A DNA stretch of 64,000 bases. Source: Membranipora membranacea (lineage: Eukaryota; Bryozoa; Gymnolaemata; Cheilostomatida; Membraniporidae). A program made the position numbers and the translations under genes. The notes beneath the pieces were generated by a model, which ran no database searches, was not told where the DNA came from, and worked only from the letters and a program-made list of their open reading frames with translations. The stretch spans positions 23,004,001-23,068,000 of the forward strand of contig OU612073.1 in assembly GCA_914767715.1 (NCBI GenBank), given 5' to 3'. This document shows positions 1 through 13,585 of this stretch, piece after piece (position 1 is the first letter of the stretch; every line of letters starts with the position of its first letter).

Positions 1-1336
1 TCTCATATATTTGACTAACTTTTTGATGGATTATATAAGGTACTATAACTAACTAAATAGACAATTTTCTGGTACACATGCTCTGCTGATCAAAAGAAAA
101 AAATAAAGTGAGACTAGTTTTCCCTGATTTGGGGCTGTGTGGTCACACATTAATACACACTTACTAAACCGATTAATGTGTTATTTTAGTTTTACTACAT
201 CTACATCAACTACAAGTCCACTGTTTTGACACTAGTGACCCTAATTGACCATAGGCACAGTTTTATTTGGCACACATGTGATGTAAACACAGTTTTGAAC
301 AATACCTTTTTTAAAGCACTTGTTGATATTCCACATATCTTACATATTTTATCTATAATTTTATGACAAATTGATAGGCTGAACACATGTTCAAGTGATG
401 CTGTGATATCAAATGATTGATTGTTATCACATTATTACTGTGAAGGGTGCCATGTTTGATTTCATGCACTGTCAGAATTTAAGTTTTTCCAATCGAAGAA
501 ACTCATACTTACACAAAAAGTAGAACTTTAGCTGAGGATTATCGAGGTGAAAATGGGATGTTCAGCATCAAGCATGAGCAACCCGGATGCCAACAAAAGT
601 GATGGAGTCAGACAATTTGCGTCACTTAATCATTACGAAAATCCCCCCCGCATACCTGAGCGACCCTAGTGAACCTTTATTCCCCCCTCATACCTGAGTG
701 ACCCTAGTGTACTTGTATCCATCATGGGAGAGCCGGTAGCCTGATTATCTCCCTTGTTTTCTATAGATAAACCGTCACTAGAGGGCGGAGAGTTATTCGT
801 AAACTTATCCACTTCACCGTTAACACTGCCAGGTCTGTGTAAATAGTCATAAGATAATCAGTTGTGAAGCAATAGCCTACACCTTGGGCCTATACATAGC
901 AGCATAGCCCTGTGGAGGACACTAAGCACATATTGCATGTAGACATAATCTAATCAGTAGAGTCAAGCAGGAAAAGCTTGAACCATAAGGATTAATACTT
1001 ATGTCACGAAAGAAATGTTTACACTGCAGCCTAGAAAATTAATTGTTATGATTAATGGTCGAACTTGTAACAAATCATTTTAGCCATTTATTTAGCCATT
1101 ATTTATCTAGCCATTGTACAGGAAACAATTATGGTGACTCAGCTAACTATTTTCTCCGCTTAGCTTCCTCATTTTTTCCCAATCACAATTTATAGCAGGC
1201 GTGTCTAATGTGTGGAGCTGAAAAACAAGGGAGCGATATTGCTGAGTCAATAGGGCGCACAGATGGTTCATGCTCCAATTTTTCCTCCAGAGAACTTGTG
1301 GGTTTTCTGATACATGATGATACAATGAGTACTTAC
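1..1336. other. 3' flank of the FAM102-like gene, no exon recognised
   Basis: AT-rich sequence that should hold further exons or 3' UTR of the minus-strand FAM102-like gene. I see no convincing exon. At 647-715 there is a short tandem duplication of a ~40-bp unit that begins CATACCTGAG(C/T)GACCC. Confidence 0.4.
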
Positions 1337-3047
<1,711 letters not shown>

Positions 3048-3393
3048 TCAACACCTTTGCAAGGTTTTTATAATTGCGACGCCCGATCAACTGCTTTGTT
3101 TTCTCGTTTTATACATCATCATAATCAGATCCTGTAATTAAGTTGGATCATAGAGTATATGACGTGTGAGAGATATAATTCATTGGAGAGAGAGAGAGAA
3201 TTACTGCAACAAATATATTTCATGATTGGATAATGCAGAGTATTACCCAGAAACAACTTTCGCTTCAGAAGGTATCTAATTATTCGGAAAAATATAGGCC
3301 TGTTGCTCTTACGTGGCATAGGCCCCTATGCATATCTGTCTATGTTCCTTCATTTGAAAAAATGAGAATATTTATTCATGACAGGACATTACC

Positions 3394-3605
3394 AAAATTT
3401 ATGCTGTTCTGAATGGGCACTTAAACAGGTGCTGCCACACATTTTTGTAAAATGTGTGGCAGGTGCATCATAGGACATCCATAACAGCACTCAAGGCCTG
3501 TACAGCCGTGTTGTGGGTGCTGTAGGGATCTCCTAGTGTCGTAATACATGTCCCGTACATCACCTGTAATACATCTTATAACATCCGCCACACTTCAGCA
3601 AGTTA
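3394..3605 (+). repeat. Dispersed repeat copy 1, inverted relative to 5105-5335
   Basis: Begins AAAATTTATGCTGTT and continues with GAATGGGCACT, then a stretch rich in GTGCTG and CAGCAC words. The reverse complement of 5105-5335 starts with the same words in the same order. The copies are diverged. No coding potential is apparent; probably an old non-autonomous element. Confidence 0.5.
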
Positions 3606-3782
3606 TGTGTGTTATGGGTCGGACTAAATACCCAAACGCACCGACAGATCCTCTACTGTGACTCCCCCATAAAACTGGCTACTGCAGCCCATAAAGAACT
3701 GGAATGATTTTTTTGTAATTGAAGTCAAAAGCTTTTATGTTGTTTAGCGGTATAATTTTGGTCGGTTATAAACACTCAGGTC

Positions 3783-4010
3783 TGGAGTCAAGAGTGGTCG
3801 GATGGTTAAGGGTGCAGACTAAAAATACCAGAGGTCCACTGTGTGTTTGAACATTCCCACTGCAGTAAAAAGATCCCCCTCTGCCTCTTTGGTATTAAAA
3901 GAGAAGGCGGGTTTCTGGCGGGCAAGGGTATGGGTCGCAGCTTGAGTAAGAAGGGTCCCAGCACCTGTAATCTAGAGAGAATAACTCATTCCGCAAAGAC
4001 AACTAAGACT
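3783..4010 (+). mobile_element. tRNA-derived SINE with 14-bp target site duplication
   Basis: A 228-bp insert flanked by the identical 14-mer TAAACACTCAGGTC (3769-3782 and 4011-4024). The head (about 3795-3860) looks like a tRNA of the Leu/Ser type: TGGTCGGATGGTTAAGG forms an A box and GTTTGAACATTCC a B box. These are the internal RNA polymerase III promoter parts that SINEs keep. The body is unrelated to tRNA, and there is no long poly-A tail. It depends on a LINE in trans for movement, so its 3' end should match some LINE tail; I did not find the partner in this window. Confidence 0.75.
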
Positions 4011-4024
4011 TAAACACTCAGGTC

Positions 4025-5104
4025 AGAGTGAGCAAATAAAATTCTTAGATTTATTTATTTGTTTTCTGGTCTTCTTTTCATCTGAACAATAAACCATCCT
4101 CATATTGCCTACTCATCTTATACTCCTCATTAACTTATTAATAGAGTTGTTACAAGGAATATTAATAATTGATTTTATCTATGTTGACAACAAAATTGTT
4201 TACACTATCAGATTAATTAATTTTAATGAAGGCAGCAATAAAATAATTACATAGATAGATGAATCTAAACAAGGCCAGGACAAAAGAAAACCTCTGTGAA
4301 ATGAGGGTCTAGTGGAGAAGTATAATTCATTGGCATATCATAAATTGCCAAGCCAGAAAGTGAGGGATACTCCTGGACGAAAGAACTCCCTCATCATCAT
4401 TGCTGTTGATTGTATGTATGTGTTGTTGCTGAGAGAAAATCCAGCACAACCCTTCCTTTGTCTTTCATCATACCTGAGTGACTCAGAGTGAGTTTGCAGC
4501 CAATATCTGCTTGATGAGATTCAATAATTCTCTCAACTTGTCCACTTCTTCCCTCTATTTCTCCTAGATTTCTTCTAACACTGTAACTATTAATTATTCA
4601 CATGTTGATGCTCAACTTCTCAATTCAATTTCTAAAAATTAGTTCATGACCCTTTTTTAGCCTTGTCAACATTTAAGTCTTAGACATCCACCTGAAAGTG
4701 ACTTCTCAAAACTAATTTTTATCCGTGTCTATGCAAGTGGGTCACATGACAGTCACATGATCACAACAACAGTGAAGAAGAACATTTGCATTGAAAAGAG
4801 ACTGTCAATTTTGGTATAAAAGACAGGTTTTACAACAAGATAGAGGGACCAAGGAGTTAGGAGGCTCTTCATCTTGGTGTAATTTGTACTGCTCACATTC
4901 ATAAGAAAGACTAGGTGACTTAAATTTTCTGATAAATCCAGAATGCAAAGCATTTTAGAGCCACATTTCCCACTCAGTTTTAGTATAGAATATTAACATT
5001 GCAGAAAAAGTCCAGTTCTGTATGGGCAGGGCCTAGGCAGGGCCAGTTTTATGGAATAATCATAGTAAAGGTTTTGTTGGTGCAGCCCATGTTGTGTGCT
5101 AAGA
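4025..5104. other. Intergenic, nothing recognised
   Basis: AT-rich DNA with only short open frames on both strands, no splice-bounded coding segment and no clear repeat structure. Confidence 0.5.
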
Positions 5105-5335
5105 CATATTTTAGGTCCTCAGTCCAATCCAACACTCAGGTGTTGTGGGACATGTTGTAGGTGCTGTGCGGAACATGTGGTTTTACTGCACTCCAGCCAT
5201 GCGGCCCATACACAACATAAACAACAAACATTTATAGACCTTGAGTGCTGTAAGACATCCTGAAGAGCACCTACCACGGCAGCACAGCGCCAGCGACAGT
5301 TTTTAGTGCCCATTCGCAACAGCATAAATTTTCAT
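5105..5335 (-). repeat. Dispersed repeat copy 2, inverted relative to 3394-3605
   Basis: On the minus strand this reads AAATTTATGCTGTT, then GAATGGGCACT, then GTGCTG-rich sequence, as in the copy at 3394. A 68-codon open frame here is a by-product of the repeat, not a gene. Confidence 0.5.
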
Positions 5336-5767
5336 AATCTATGAATACTATGTCCATGCACTACAATATAGTTCCATTTATGTACCTACAAGGAAGGTGT
5401 GGTTCTGCAATGGCAGTAGCCACCTACAGGGAAAATTCATCGTTTAAAGCTTGTTAATAAAGTCCATGTTGTACTATGCGGAGGCCCGTCACAGATACAT
5501 CACAGAATTATTCTCAGGTTTGTCGTCAGACAGTTACTAAGACATTACAAATCAGTCTTGACATGTTGTAAAGCAGTCTTGTCTGAGATGTGTTCTTTTG
5601 AAGGCAGTTTTGTGACATTGTAAGTCTGTTAGTAGTCTTGAGTCCTAATGCAAGTCGAGCAAGATCATTCACCAAAATAAACAAAAGAAGCGGTCGGATA
5701 TGGATACCTAAAACCTTTGATTTTTATGGAGCTCATGTTATGTACTAGTTGTTGGGTTGGTATCTTT

Positions 5768-5948
5768 GATATAACACGGTCATAGACCTGGTGTTTCACT
5801 TATAAAGAATCATCTACTATGATACCTTTTGTTGATCCTAACTCGTTTGATATGTGATATTATGATATAACACTGTCATAGGCCTGGTGTTCCATTTATG
5901 ATGAAATCATCTACTATGGTACCTTTCACGTTCATCTTTACTCGTTTA
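5768..5948 (+). repeat. Two-unit tandem repeat, period about 96 bp
   Basis: Both units begin GATATAACAC(G/T)GTCATAG, pass through ATCATCTACTATG(A/G)TACC, and end near ACTCGTTT. Unit starts are at 5768 and 5864. The units have diverged by several substitutions and small indels. Confidence 0.65.
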
Positions 5949-6239
5949 GCTTATCACCTCCAGCCTAATTAGAAATAGCAAAGAAAGGGTAAGGTAAAGA
6001 TACAGTAATCCTATTTATTTTATTTATTTAATAGTAGACTGTGAGCTTTCATCCATCCTGCCTTCATCCTTCCCACATGTCTAACTCCAACAGCCCTCTG
6101 ATAAAAAATAACAATCGTATAAGATTGCTGTGTAGACGATATCATGCCAGTGATCACTGAACACCCAAAGGCTTGGGTAAAGTTTTATCCAACTTAGTAG
6201 TATGGCGCTACTCACAGTATAATTAAGGTCCACAGTCGA

Positions 6240-6374
6240 GCCACTGTCCCACAACCCTATCGCCTGCCACCTGTAGAGATCAACAAGCCATCGTGTCTTA
6301 TCAATTGTAATGGCAATGAGTGCGGTAATAAAAAAACTTAATACTGGGATCCTTACGTATATTGATATCACCAA
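6240..6374 (-). other. Possible coding exon of unknown gene
   Basis: A minus-strand open frame with a hydrophobic stretch (IPVLSFFITALIAITI) is followed by TRWLVDLYRWQAIGLWDSG and a good GTGAGT donor just after codon NYT. It could be a membrane-protein exon. I found no partner exons and recognise no family. The remaining sequence from about 5340 to 6624 shows nothing else I can name. Confidence 0.15.
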
Positions 6375-6624
6375 ATATTTACTATCAGCTTGAACCCCCT
6401 ATACATTGGATTCACAGGGAATCTGTCTGAGGTTATTACAATTTTAATCTTTGCCCCTTCTTTTAGTCGAACCAGCTGTGAGTGTCACAGTATATCGGTG
6501 GTTTGTTTCTGCAAAAATTATTTTTTTAGAAACTTTGCCTATTTGCAGTTGCCTTTTTTTTTCTGCGCTGGGACCCGATAGCGCTACATAGGATAGTGCT
6601 ACATAGGAGTGATTAAGTAAGGTC

Positions 6625-8838
6625 ATGGCCACTATAGTTGAGGGAGAAGCCTCCGAATCTGATGAGGAGTATGATGACTCACATCTTAACTCAGTAAGTT
6701 ATACATAATCCTGCCCACACATACAAATATGTAACTCGCAGTATTCAGAGGGCGACTTCTTAAATTTTAGTATGAATGACGTTATTTATACATACAATCT
6801 ATAAAGCATAAATTTTTCAGCATGACAAATTTATTCTAAAGCCTTCCATTGTGCACTGCAACAGGGACAAGTGGTTCCTACCCTATCATGTTGAGATAAA
6901 ACATAAAATATATCCATAACATCTGCTGCTAAGTTTGATGTACTGTATTTTAGAGTTTAACCGGCAGCATCTTATCTAAAGAGTCACCTCTTCACAAAGG
7001 TCAGTATCTATGATCTCATACTGTTACACCTGGTTATCTGGTAGCTGTCTCACTCTTTGTTTTGATCTGACCCAACAACCATTGAGTATGTGAAACTATT
7101 GTCTCAAATATACCGACACCAGCTGCTCACAAACAAGCCTTGCTGTGATTATTTATTTGTTATTGAAGTTTATTACGTAAATAGCAGATAACATTTTTAT
7201 TGGAATAATTTTTTCTTCTTTCAGATATTGACAAATTAAGTGACACCTCAACCACAGAGCCTCGGCAACAAGAGAAGTTTACAGTCCATCACAAGTATAA
7301 AAGGTAAACACCGTGAAAACATAAATGTTTAAAGGGCAACCAAGGTTTCGCAGCGATGCATTAATGGGTAGTAAATTATGTGCTAGGCAGCATCAGCTTT
7401 GTGCATTACGCGACGCAAAACTCAAAGTAGTTGCTGACCCTAAGCTGGGTAACACTTCAATTTAAGGGAGGTTCCAAGACATTGCTATTATGATGATAGA
7501 GTACAGGCTAAATAATAACAGGAACAGGAAACTGCTCTGTGGTATTCTATTTTAGCTGAGTTTGAGTACCTGATGGATGAAATGTTTCCCAATAACTCTT
7601 GCTGAATAATCATCCGAATTAGATTTGGTCTTTTTCCCTATTTCCCTATATGCAGAAGGTGTAATCTGCTATCAATCATTGAGAACATGTTTGAAACCTT
7701 GGTTGCCCTTTAAGAGTTGTTCACTCCTTTAGTGGGCAGATAATTTCCTATAAGCACATACCTCTCCCCGCTCTCATGTAAAACGTTCTTTTTATGATGA
7801 GTAGAGATCGAGAGTGTTCCCATTCACTGATGTAATGCCCTCAAATTATTGCTATCTATATTCAGGCTAATTTTTGTTATTCTTTTTCTCTTTACAGTCT
7901 ATTCCAAAGAAAATTGGGTGAGTAATAGAGTATTCATGTAAACGTATTTCTCACAAACAGTCATTATGAAATGGAATCGGATACAAGCGTAACTTGAAGT
8001 TGAATTGTAACATGAACCTGTCTAAGGGTTGATATGCTTGAACAATATTATTATATATATTTACGCAGTTGATGAGATGTTTTCGTTACGAGGCCAGGTG
8101 GAGACAATAGCCAATAAGTCTTATAATGATGCTAATAAACAGATGAGACAACTCTCCAGGAACGCTGAACACCTGACTTCTGATCTCAAGGTAGTAACTT
8201 CTCTCTAATCAGTTCGGGAGATCATGGAAATCCTGTGAGGTTTATCTTAGTAATTTAACAGTACTTAAAAATTGACACAGTCACCAAACTAGGCCCTCAG
8301 ACTTCCTCTGATGGGTTTTAAATTCTCAAACGGCTGCAATGCGCTTGATAATATAATACCACTGACTCATTATTGCAGCCACTGAGCACATATACTAACT
8401 CTGATCATTACGCATCATCACCAAATCAACTCTGTAAAGTTTCAGGAGATTAGTGTACGTACCTCAAATTTTTGTGGATATCTTCTGTTTGATATACATG
8501 AATATGAATAATTGACAATGAATGGTGATTGATGATCTCGGTGCAAAATCAACTTCAACGTTTTCTTTCGTCTATATTTGAATGTACTTGTATTTTGCAA
8601 GCAATGTCAATGTCATTTCAAAATCATTATTTTAATTTGTTTGTAGAAGTCGGCGAGGCAACTTCAGTTGTTAACCAATGATCTCTTTAGGTTAGAGGAT
8701 AAGGTAGATGAACTGAATAAGCAGAACGTCCTCTCTAATATTATAATCAAACGTCAGTCTGCTGCCAGTGAGGACCCGACTCGTACTGATGCTGCAGCTG
8801 CTGATGCCGCTGCTGACATGGCTCAGGCGGACAGCTAG
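6625..8838 (+). CDS. BLOC1S3-like protein (BLOC-1 subunit), 6 exons, 175 aa
   Basis: Exons 6625-6693, 6954-6999, 7225-7303, 7898-7917, 8069-8190 and 8647-8838 keep one frame from ATG to TAG. The product has an acidic Ser/Glu/Asp N-terminus (EGEASESDEEYDD), then SLFQRKL, a heptad-rich helical region (about residues 60-140) and an Ala/Asp-rich tail. Human BLOC1S3 has the same layout: an acidic Ser-rich start (GEATETDSE), SLLQLRL, then a helical coiled-coil segment. BLOC-1 works on endosomes in making lysosome-related organelles. The similarity is recognised by eye in a coiled-coil protein, so another BLOC/BORC-type subunit is possible. Exon 4 is only 20 bp. Intron 3 contains a TTAA-flanked MITE. 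AATAAA lies about 40 bp after the stop codon. Confidence 0.65.
7331..7711 (+). mobile_element. MITE with AGGGCAACCAAGG terminal inverted repeats, TTAA target (copy 1)
   Basis: A ~380-bp element in an intron of the BLOC1S3-like gene. Ends are AGGGCAACCAAGGTTTC and its inverse, flanked by TTAA on both sides. A second, well-conserved copy in the opposite orientation is at 58030-58409. No transposase is encoded. A TTAA target suggests, but does not prove, a piggyBac-type source. Confidence 0.8.
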
Positions 8839-8875
8839 TTCACTAAACTCATTACCTTTGAATAGTTGATATATC

Positions 8876-8881
8876 AATAAA
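8876..8881 (+). promoter_or_regulatory. Likely polyadenylation signal of the BLOC1S3-like gene
   Basis: AATAAA about 40 bp downstream of the stop codon of the gene that ends at 8838. Confidence 0.5.
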
Positions 8882-9919
8882 TTTGTAATTATTATTTTAT
8901 GAATATGGTTCTCCGATTAGCCCCATATTTATGGTATTAATTATCTAAATAAATAAATGTGGATCTAGGTGCAACAACTATTATTTCTCACCTTTGTTTC
9001 TTCCCTCTGTAATCCTGTCCAACAACTCATAAAATTGACTGCTGCGTCTTAAGCCGAGTATTTGGAAACACACTTATAATTTCACAATTTTAAAACTTTA
9101 TTATTGTATGATCACAACAATTACAGTCTACTTAACATGCGGGTTGCGGTTGTCTCTTGGGCATAGGTAAGATGAAAAAAATACCTAACATATTGAGAAT
9201 CAAACTTAGTGAGACTTATCAACACATGAAGACAATACTCATTCACCTTGTGTCAGACATGAAGAGGAAAATAACAATATTTTTACTTAAACTGATCATG
9301 AGGCATGATCAACCAATGTCTCCGGTCCCATTCCTCCATGCTTCATGATCCAGTGTGAAAGTAAATATTTTTTTTGATCTCCGCTATCCTTGTCACTTAG
9401 ACTGACGGTTTTTTTGTCGTAAAACGGAGGCGATTAACAAGCATAGACTTAATATTATTAAGTCTATGTTAACAAGCTAGATTAACAAATTATAGTAAGA
9501 AAAATGGGGACAGATTCAGAATATCATATTTTACTGAGAGATATCTACACGGAGACATGATGCAATGAATTTGTCCAAGTAGTGAAGCCAGTGAAGCTTC
9601 TTTTTATAGCAAATAACTAGTTCTATCAGGAAATAGTACTACTTGCTCTAGTTAATAATCGAATCAATAAATGCCATTATTGGCAATGTTCACTTATTAA
9701 TTGTTATACCTGAAGTGTGTTTTCAAGAAGGATTATGACTAATGGATTTTCCAAAAATTTCCTGGATATAATAATTTTTGTTACAAGGGCATTGATTGGT
9801 GTACTGCACTACAGATAAAGCTACATGAGACATTAGATCTGTCATTTAGTAAATTGCTACTAGCTGCAACTTATTGTATGGAATCGAACTAGTTTGCTTT
9901 ATCAAACTGTAGCTCAAGA
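8882..9919. other. Intergenic between BLOC1S3-like gene and EXD1-like A
   Basis: No gene seen. A small perfect hairpin with arms CATAGACTTAATA lies at about 9441-9469. The promoter of the EXD1-like gene A is presumably in the last part, but no clear TATA box decides it. Confidence 0.4.
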
Positions 9920-12864
9920 ATGGCATGTAGGCCAAAAGAAGGTATTGGAAGGTCGTCAAGCTCAAGCAGCAGTGATCATAGTAGGTCAAGAAGTTCCAGC
10001 TGTTCAAGCAGCGGTTCAGGCATCAGTTCAGGCAGCAGTTCAGCTAGCAGTAATGTGGAATACCTCGAAAAGTCGGACCCAAATCTGGCTGATCACCAAA
10101 CTTATCCTATGTTTGCCATTAACAGAAGGTTAGCTGGAATCCTGAGACACAATACTCAGGTGATTAATCCGCAAAGCCAAACTGGTCACGAGAAAGTTAA
10201 TAACAGAATGAGGATGGCTATCACAAGTTGTAATGGTATCGATACTATCAAGTTCACTTTGATTGAGAACAAGGCTGGAGATGGTACAACCAGGCAGAAG
10301 ACAACGGCTAAAGAGAAGACTGAAGCGAAGAAGAAAGTTACACCAAAGGTAACCGATGGCATCACAGCAAAGCCTATAACAAATAAAGAACTTTCTAGAA
10401 GCGGACTTCTCATCAATGACGAATCTTCATTTGAAAGAGCCATGTCACAATTGGGAGGCAAATCAACTCTGGCTTGTGAATGTCGAGGGGTTAAATTGTC
10501 TAGAACTGGAAAGTTGTGTCTCTTGATTTTAGGAACCGCAACTGAGATTTTCATCTTTGACATACTCAAACACGGTGAAATATTCTTTGCAAAAGGTGAG
10601 TTGAAGCATCACTGTCTAATCATCACCATTTGATTACATATTTTATGTATCCAAAATTATTTGGTTACCTTCAGACTACCCTGAACAAAGACTGATGAGA
10701 GTCAAGCTGGAGCACATATTTCCCTCCAACTCAAACTCTTTTCTTCGATCTGTTTACAGGATTGAGAAAGATTCTAGAGGCCGAAAACATCACAAAGCTG
10801 TTCTACGATTGTAGAGAGCAGTGCAACGCTCTATTGTACCAGTTTGATGTCAACGTCCAAGGTAGTTTATATGTTCCAACTACTCCGTCTTTTGTCCCTA
10901 GAATTTAACGACTCGCACAGTTGATTTTAAAAAGCTCGAAGTGAAAACCACCAAAATGTTAGTCGATAACTAATGGGTGTTATATAATTCTCAAGGCGAC
11001 CACCTTATATATATTCTCATAAGCATATCGCATAATCATACAGCGCTCACTACTCATTTTAGCTGTTTATGATGTGCAGCTGCTGGATTTCACTTACAAG
11101 CTGCTGATGAATGAGGGAGCAGCAGAGCTGGTCAGCGGGTTCTATCACTCTGTCAGATACCATCTACCAGGTGAGTTGTGCTTGCTTCATTATTCTCTTT
11201 ACAACCTTGCCATCTTTGAAAGATTTATATTGCAATAATAGCTTTTCCATTTTTTTAAATAAATCTACACCTGTTTCCAAAGCTTTAAACAATTCTATCC
11301 CGAACTGAAGGAGAATATAAATCCCTAGCAATATGTCAGCTTATCATGAATCAGCGCTACCGTTTGATATTATAGACAAACAAACTGAGCTGAGCTACTG
11401 CTTAGGAAGAGGTACTCTCCGGGAACTGAGCTCCCAAGTCATAAGTAACCCTCTTTGACCACTGCCAGTTGTAATCTAGAATTCAGATTAGCTATGAGGT
11501 CAGAAGGTGCAACGGCATAAAATTCTTGCAATTCAATGCAAAGAATATACTCCCTACATCCGTTAGTAACAAAGAAAGGCCTGCTTTGGACATTGCTGAC
11601 ATTGTTTCGTTCATTACTGTAGATGTTGCTGATGCGACTGAAAGTGAGAGAGGCTTAATAAGAAGCTCTTTGGCTGATGATCAGGAGATATGGAGTAAGA
11701 GACCACTTAGGCCATGTCTTGTTGAAGCTATCAAAACAGGTACAATACATATCTTCTCCGCCATGAGAAACTAGATTTATAGAAAATGACTTGGAGTATG
11801 AATTATATCGCAATAAATCTCAACCTCCACCATTTTCAATGTTGTTTCCGCTGGTAGACACAAACATATATTGCAGAATGTGCCAAATGGAGCCAGTTAT
11901 TGAGTTGAAATTTATATGTGGTGTGTGTGCCCAGCTACTGCAAGCGGGGGGGGGGGGGGGAGGAAAAAACTAACAAAGTTTGAATGTAACGACATGATTA
12001 CGACATTACAGAACTGAAGATACTGCTTGCTTTAAAAGAGAAGATCGCTCCAGCCGCTATGATAAATTATGGGATAAAAGAGGACACATTAGATGGCATT
12101 GTGTCCTATGGATCTGAGCGCTATGCTAACTTTGTTAGGCAAAACAGTGAGTAAAAACACAACATGAGGTTTAATGTCTGCACGTATCAATGAAGATCAT
12201 TATGATTTTTAGGAAATTTTGCTCATCTACTTGGTCTATTGAAAAAAATACTGAACCGACTTTCACAGCTAGTTGAAGTAGATTAGTTGTCTCCTCATGA
12301 GAAGAGGAAGGATAACTCCTCAAATTTTGAAAAAGAAAATGGATATGTTTGGTTATTCATCATCATTGTACCAACTACTGGTATGTGTATTGCTGTCGCT
12401 GAAAGACGAAGTCAGGTTAGACTTAGTTCTATATGTATTGTACCCTCTAAACCTAACAAATTTGGATCCTCCTCACCAGTCCCGTATTGAACTATACTTA
12501 GCATATAATATGCTTGATCTAACAGAGATACACTTGTTGTTAGTGTATCATGTTATCAATGAACTGTGATGAAATTTGTTGATTCTTCCATACCTGTTGT
12601 TCTTTTTTAACAGCCAGGTACAAAGAAGGTAGCGTTTACTTTACAAGCTCCAGATTACCCATCTCCATAATGCCGTACTTTAACACTACTAAACCAGCTG
12701 AGGGTGCTCTGAGCTGTGTGTCCTACACCTCCACCTTTTATCCTGTTGATGAGACTGATTATGATAATTGCGCCACTTGTGGACAGCCATTCTATATGGT
12801 CAGAGATTTCAAATGCGATAGATGTGTTCAGATTGAGCAAGAGACGACTACTAAACGAGATTAG
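9920..12864 (+). CDS. EXD1-like protein A: DEDDy exonuclease fold with all catalytic residues replaced, C-terminal zinc finger; 7 exons, 490 aa
   Basis: Exons 9920-10595, 10760-10861, 11063-11170, 11376-11411, 11575-11739, 12012-12146 and 12614-12864 join in phase 1 throughout. Residues ~10-45 are Ser-rich; residues ~115-145 are Lys-rich. The exonuclease fold starts near residue 170. Exo I, DCEG in copies B and C, is ECRG here (E187, R189). Exo II has Q246 instead of Asp in CREQCNAL. Exo III has A359 and E363 where Y-x3-D is expected, after WSKRPLRP. So it keeps the fold but should not cut RNA. Mouse and silkworm EXD1 are also reported as inactive RNA adaptors in piRNA biogenesis; a similar role is inference. 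The end carries CATC...CDRC (C460, C463, C475, C478), the same CX2C-X11-CX2C as in gene C. The acceptor before exon 5 (AAAG) is weak, so that junction is the least certain. Confidence 0.8.
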
Positions 12865-13585
12865 TCATTATTTGGAAAAGGCAAACACCATTGATTATGT
12901 AGTAATCAAAAGAAGGCAAATAAGAACATTAAGACTGAAAAGCAGCATAGTGATGTTCAAAGATGCTGAAATTCACAAAAATAAATTGAACTATCAACTA
13001 ATTTACGCCTTGAACATCACAAGAGCAGATGAACTATCTAAATTAGGACTCCGAGACCAAACATGCTGGTATTGACAAGCGTATCCACAATAAAGCCTGG
13101 AGGTCCAAAGCCGCACTAGACGACCCTCTCATATCCTTTGAAAAAGTATTTGTCAAAATCGACCCAATAGAATACATACATATGTACAGACGTACATACG
13201 CACGTGCGCACACACGTGCGCACGCACTTAGAATTCAATGAGCACAAATTTGCATGAGTGTCAGCAGTAGTTTAGATTGTGATATTTGACCCTATTCTTA
13301 TTCTTATTTGGCCATAAACAGATACAGCGAGAATGATAAAGCATCGATTGAACATCCAAAATACTTATGAAAGGAGACAACGGCAGAAATTTTCCATACT
13401 ATGATCTGAAGGGGAAGTCCCCGGGTTTTAAGACCCTCGCTTTCCACAGCCGTCTAAGTGTAGCTATTTAGTCCCTGATAAATGATCATGAGTCACTGGA
13501 AACCTTTTTTATACTATAAAAAGTTTTCCAATCATCCCTCAATGCACTACAACATTGGCTGATAGGAGTGAGAACAAAATCTAAA
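12865..13585. other. Intergenic between EXD1-like A and B
   Basis: Includes an alternating purine-pyrimidine tract at about 13170-13230 (repeats of ACGCAC/GTGCGC words) that could form Z-DNA. Otherwise nothing recognised. Confidence 0.4.

Noticed and set aside
3125-3319. Short minus-strand frame upstream of the FAM102-like start
   Set aside because: No splice site or homology links it to the FAM102-like gene; base composition is that of intergenic DNA.
3795-3870. Functional tRNA gene
   Set aside because: A and B boxes are present but the arms do not pair into a full cloverleaf, and the unit continues into a SINE body with target duplications.
10186-10569. Minus-strand 127-codon frame opposite EXD1-like A exon 1
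   Set aside because: Shadow of the real plus-strand exon, which carries the family motifs and proper splice sites.
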